DNA from: DATAEG01 sp051001975
Lineage (GTDB): Bacteria > Actinomycetota > Actinomycetes > Mycobacteriales > Jatrophihabitantaceae
NCBI GenBank assembly: GCA_051001975.1
Contig: JBPCMU010000047.1
Location: forward strand, 1 to 64,000
Reading direction: 5' to 3'
DNA: 64,000 nt
A program made the translations under genes and the position numbers. Position 1 is the first letter of the stretch; each line of letters starts with the position of its first letter. Below the pieces are notes generated by a model. The model was not told the DNA's origin. It saw only the letters and a program-made list of their open reading frames with translations, and ran no database searches. Shown here in pieces: positions 62,191 to 64,000 of the stretch.

Positions 62191-62499
62191 GTGCCTACCA
62201 AGATCACGGTCATCCATGACAACCCCACTGATCCGGCCGCGTTCGAGGCCGGCTACCCGGAGCAGTTGGCGCTGGCCAAGAAGCTGCCCGGCCTGGAGCG
62301 GATCGAGACGTCCAAGGTCTGGCCGAAGGAGGACGGCACCCCGACGCCGGTCTACCGGCTGATCGACATGTATTTCAGCGACTACGACTCGGCCAGTGCC
62401 GCGGTCGCCACTGCGGAGGCCGGCGCGCTGTTCCCGAGCATCTTCGGCCTGGCAACCGGCGGCATGCGCATCGTCTTCGCCGACATCGAGGAGCAGTAG
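62191..62499 (+). CDS. EthD-family protein
   Basis: A 102-residue ferredoxin-like-fold protein of the EthD/stress-responsive barrel group: TKITVIHDNPTDPAAFEAGYPEQLALAKKLPGLERIETSKVWP ... RLIDMYFSDYDSASAAVATAEAG. Members act in ether degradation or polyketide-like chemistry, and many are of unknown role. The start is GTG 62191. It lies between a cupin and an amino-acid deaminase-like gene on the same strand. Confidence 0.8.
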   Translation: MPTKITVIHDNPTDPAAFEAGYPEQLALAKKLPGLERIETSKVWPKEDGTPTPVYRLIDMYFSDYDSASAAVATAEAGALFPSIFGLATGGMRIVFADIEEQ

Positions 62500-62583
62500 C
62501 GCACCCGGCGCGGGATCGTCAAGGGTCTTCCTGGGACGCCAGGCGCCGGAGCACCCCCGGCCGGGCACTGGTTCAATCGCGGA

Positions 62584-63876
62584 GTGCCGACCGTGGACCT
62601 GCAGACAATCACCGGACTGGCCGATCAGACCGTCGATTGGCGGCTGCGTTCGCTGCCGATCGACGCACAGGGGATGACCCTGGCCGAACTCAGCGCCCAG
62701 CGCCGCGATCTGTTCGACGGCGGCTTCGTCGGCCCGGTCCTGACCCTCGACCGGACGGCTGTCGAGCACAACCTGACGGCGATGGCGGACTGGTGTCGCC
62801 GCGGGCAGGTCGACCTGGCGCCGCACGGCAAGACGACGATGGCCCCACAACTCGTCGCCGATCAAATCGCCCACGGAGCGTGGGGCGTCACCGTCGCCAC
62901 CGTCGCGCAAGCGCGCGCCTACCGTGCTTTCGGCATCGGACCGATCATGATCGCCAACGAGATCGCCGACGTCGGCGGGCTTCGCTGGATCGCCGAGCAG
63001 CAAGACGCCGACACTTCGCTGCGGATCGTGTCCTGGGTCGATTCCATCGAGGGAGTAGCGGCGATCGAAGCCGCGCTGGCCGGGCGGGTTCCGCAGCGCG
63101 CGCTGGACGTCTTGGTCGAACTCGGCGGCCCGGGTGCTCGCGCAGGTTGTCGCACCGTGGCGCAGGCAACGGTGGTCGCCGAGGCCGTCCGTCGGTCGCC
63201 TGTGCTGCGGCTCGTCGGCGTGACCGGGTACGAGAGGGCGCTGGTCGGCGGGTTGAGCGCCGCTGCGGCTACCACCATCGACGAGTATCTGACCGACCTC
63301 TACGGGCTGGCCGCCAGCCTGGCGGCCGCCGGGCATTTCGCCGACGGCGACGAAGTGATCGTCAGCGCCGGCGGCAGTGTGTACTTCGATCGGGTCGCTG
63401 CTCTCAGACCGTCGGACGAGCTCGGCGGGCTCCCGCTGCGGGTGATCATCCGCAGCGGGTGCTACCTCACCCATGACGATGGCATCTACCGGGCGTCGAC
63501 GCCCAGCGCGCGTGGAGTCGAGGGCGCGCCGGTGTTCCGTGCCGCCCTGCGGTTGTGGGGCCAGGTGACCTCGCGCCCTGAGCCCGGCCTCGCCCTGCTG
63601 GCCATGGGCCGCCGCGACGCGCCGTACGACGAAGGCCTACCGCTGCCGCTGCTCGTGCGTCGGGTAGGCGGAGTGCCTGAGCCGTTCGAGGGCCGCCGCA
63701 TCGACAAGCTCAACGACCAGCACGCATTCCTCGCTGTTGGTCCTGCTGACGAGATCGGGGTCGGCGACTGGATCGGCTCGGGTATCTCGCACCCGTGCAC
63801 CGCGTTCGACAAGTGGAAGGTCGTCACCGTCGTCGACGGAAGCACCGCCGTCGGCTTCGTGCGCACCTTCTTCTGA
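62584..63876 (+). CDS. PLP-dependent amino acid deaminase/aldolase (D-threonine aldolase-like)
   Basis: A 430-residue enzyme with an alanine racemase-type barrel. The PLP lysine is in LAPHGKTTMAPQLV, GGPGARAGCRT and SAGGSVYFDRV support the cofactor phosphate and substrate region, and the C-terminal metal site is ISHPCTAFDKW (His and Cys) as in D-serine dehydratase DSD1 and D-threonine aldolase. It most likely cleaves or deaminates a D-hydroxy amino acid. GTG 62584 is the first start in the frame. The next gene begins 90 bases downstream. Confidence 0.85.
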   Translation: MPTVDLQTITGLADQTVDWRLRSLPIDAQGMTLAELSAQRRDLFDGGFVGPVLTLDRTAVEHNLTAMADWCRRGQVDLAPHGKTTMAPQLVADQIAHGAWGVTVATVAQARAYRAFGIGPIMIANEIADVGGLRWIAEQQDADTSLRIVSWVDSIEGVAAIEAALAGRVPQRALDVLVELGGPGARAGCRTVAQATVVAEAVRRSPVLRLVGVTGYERALVGGLSAAAATTIDEYLTDLYGLAASLAAAGHFADGDEVIVSAGGSVYFDRVAALRPSDELGGLPLRVIIRSGCYLTHDDGIYRASTPSARGVEGAPVFRAALRLWGQVTSRPEPGLALLAMGRRDAPYDEGLPLPLLVRRVGGVPEPFEGRRIDKLNDQHAFLAVGPADEIGVGDWIGSGISHPCTAFDKWKVVTVVDGSTAVGFVRTFF

Positions 63877-63966
63877 ACGGCGTGCGGGTGCGTCGCTGAT
63901 AACCGATTGCTGCGGTCCCGGGCGCTGCCTAATCTCAGCAACGTCGAACTACCCCGGAGAAGGATC

Positions 63967-64000
63967 ATGAATCCCAGTTGCGCACGGCCGGAGCACGCGT
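63967..64000 (+). CDS. Start of a gene cut by the window edge
   Basis: ATG 63967 follows a strong ribosome site (GGAGAAGGA). Only 11 codons (MNPSCARPEHA) are visible, so no identity can be given. Confidence 0.4.
   Translation, partial: MNPSCARPEHA

Noticed and set aside
61450..63474. 674-codon open frame antisense to cupin, EthD and deaminase genes
   Set aside because: It spans three recognised plus-strand genes and has no family motif.
1..64000. tRNA, rRNA or CRISPR arrays
   Set aside because: No cloverleaf with conserved TTCGA arm, no rRNA-like sequence and no regularly spaced repeats were seen.

Overview
The window is GC-rich DNA from an actinomycete. Evidence is the strong third-position GC bias, many GTG and TTG starts, two ANTAR-domain regulators, a DUF2631 protein, an ECF41-type sigma factor with a SnoaL tail, an EspC-like type VII secretion helper beside a WXG-bearing calpain protease, and an actinobacterial IS256 element. 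I cannot name the genus. Gene order and content suggest an environmental lineage of the Frankiales/Nakamurellales/Jatrophihabitans kind. Both ends cut genes.

Bases 1-20,640 form a redox/stress and sugar-oxidation region. It holds an MFS exporter cut by the left edge, half of a P-type ATPase, a sugar-oxidising unit (membrane protein, gluconate 2-dehydrogenase subunit 3, and a GMC oxidoreductase fused in frame to an aldose 1-epimerase), an enolase-superfamily dehydratase, a MarR regulator, a PP2C/RsbU phosphatase, a hemerythrin relic, a carotenoid-type oxidoreductase, an MFS transporter, a PoxB-like ThDP enzyme, a DUF421 protein and an IS3 relic. Four copies of a short palindrome (TTGTCNNNCGRCAA) sit about 100-130 bases upstream of the first start codon of four transcription units here and may define one regulon.

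Bases 20,781-37,390 are a compact catabolic island. It has an aldehyde dehydrogenase, two more enolase-superfamily dehydratases, a ROK repressor, a complete Dpp/Opp-type ABC importer, two cytoplasmic Cys-type sulfatases, a DHDPS-family aldolase/dehydratase, a GH88/GH105-type unsaturated-uronyl hydrolase and a GntR regulator. The simplest reading is import of a sulfated, uronate-containing oligosaccharide, desulfation and cleavage inside the cell, and oxidation of the sugar acid towards 2-oxoglutarate or pyruvate. This is the best candidate for an undescribed system.

Bases 37,500-47,050 are a decay zone: a truncated cupin, a multiply frameshifted alcohol dehydrogenase, an ABC ATPase with an internal deletion cut by an IS256 element, fragments of a methyltransferase, a B12/radical-SAM protein and a membrane protein, and a shortened MFS gene. 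Intact genes in it are a YtrA-type GntR regulator, two GAF/ANTAR-type proteins and a TetR regulator with two visible operators.

Bases 47,198-64,000 carry a three-gene operon for a calpain-like cysteine protease with a type VII-type helper. A convergent set follows: methyltransferase and flavin-disulfide reductase against radical SAM protein and CDP-alcohol phosphotransferase. Next are a frameshifted tautomerase and SDR divergent from a TetR gene, MsrA, an ECF41 sigma factor divergent from an MFS exporter/hemerythrin pair with two matching ECF41-type promoters, a DMT transporter, a cupin, an EthD protein and a PLP-dependent deaminase/aldolase.
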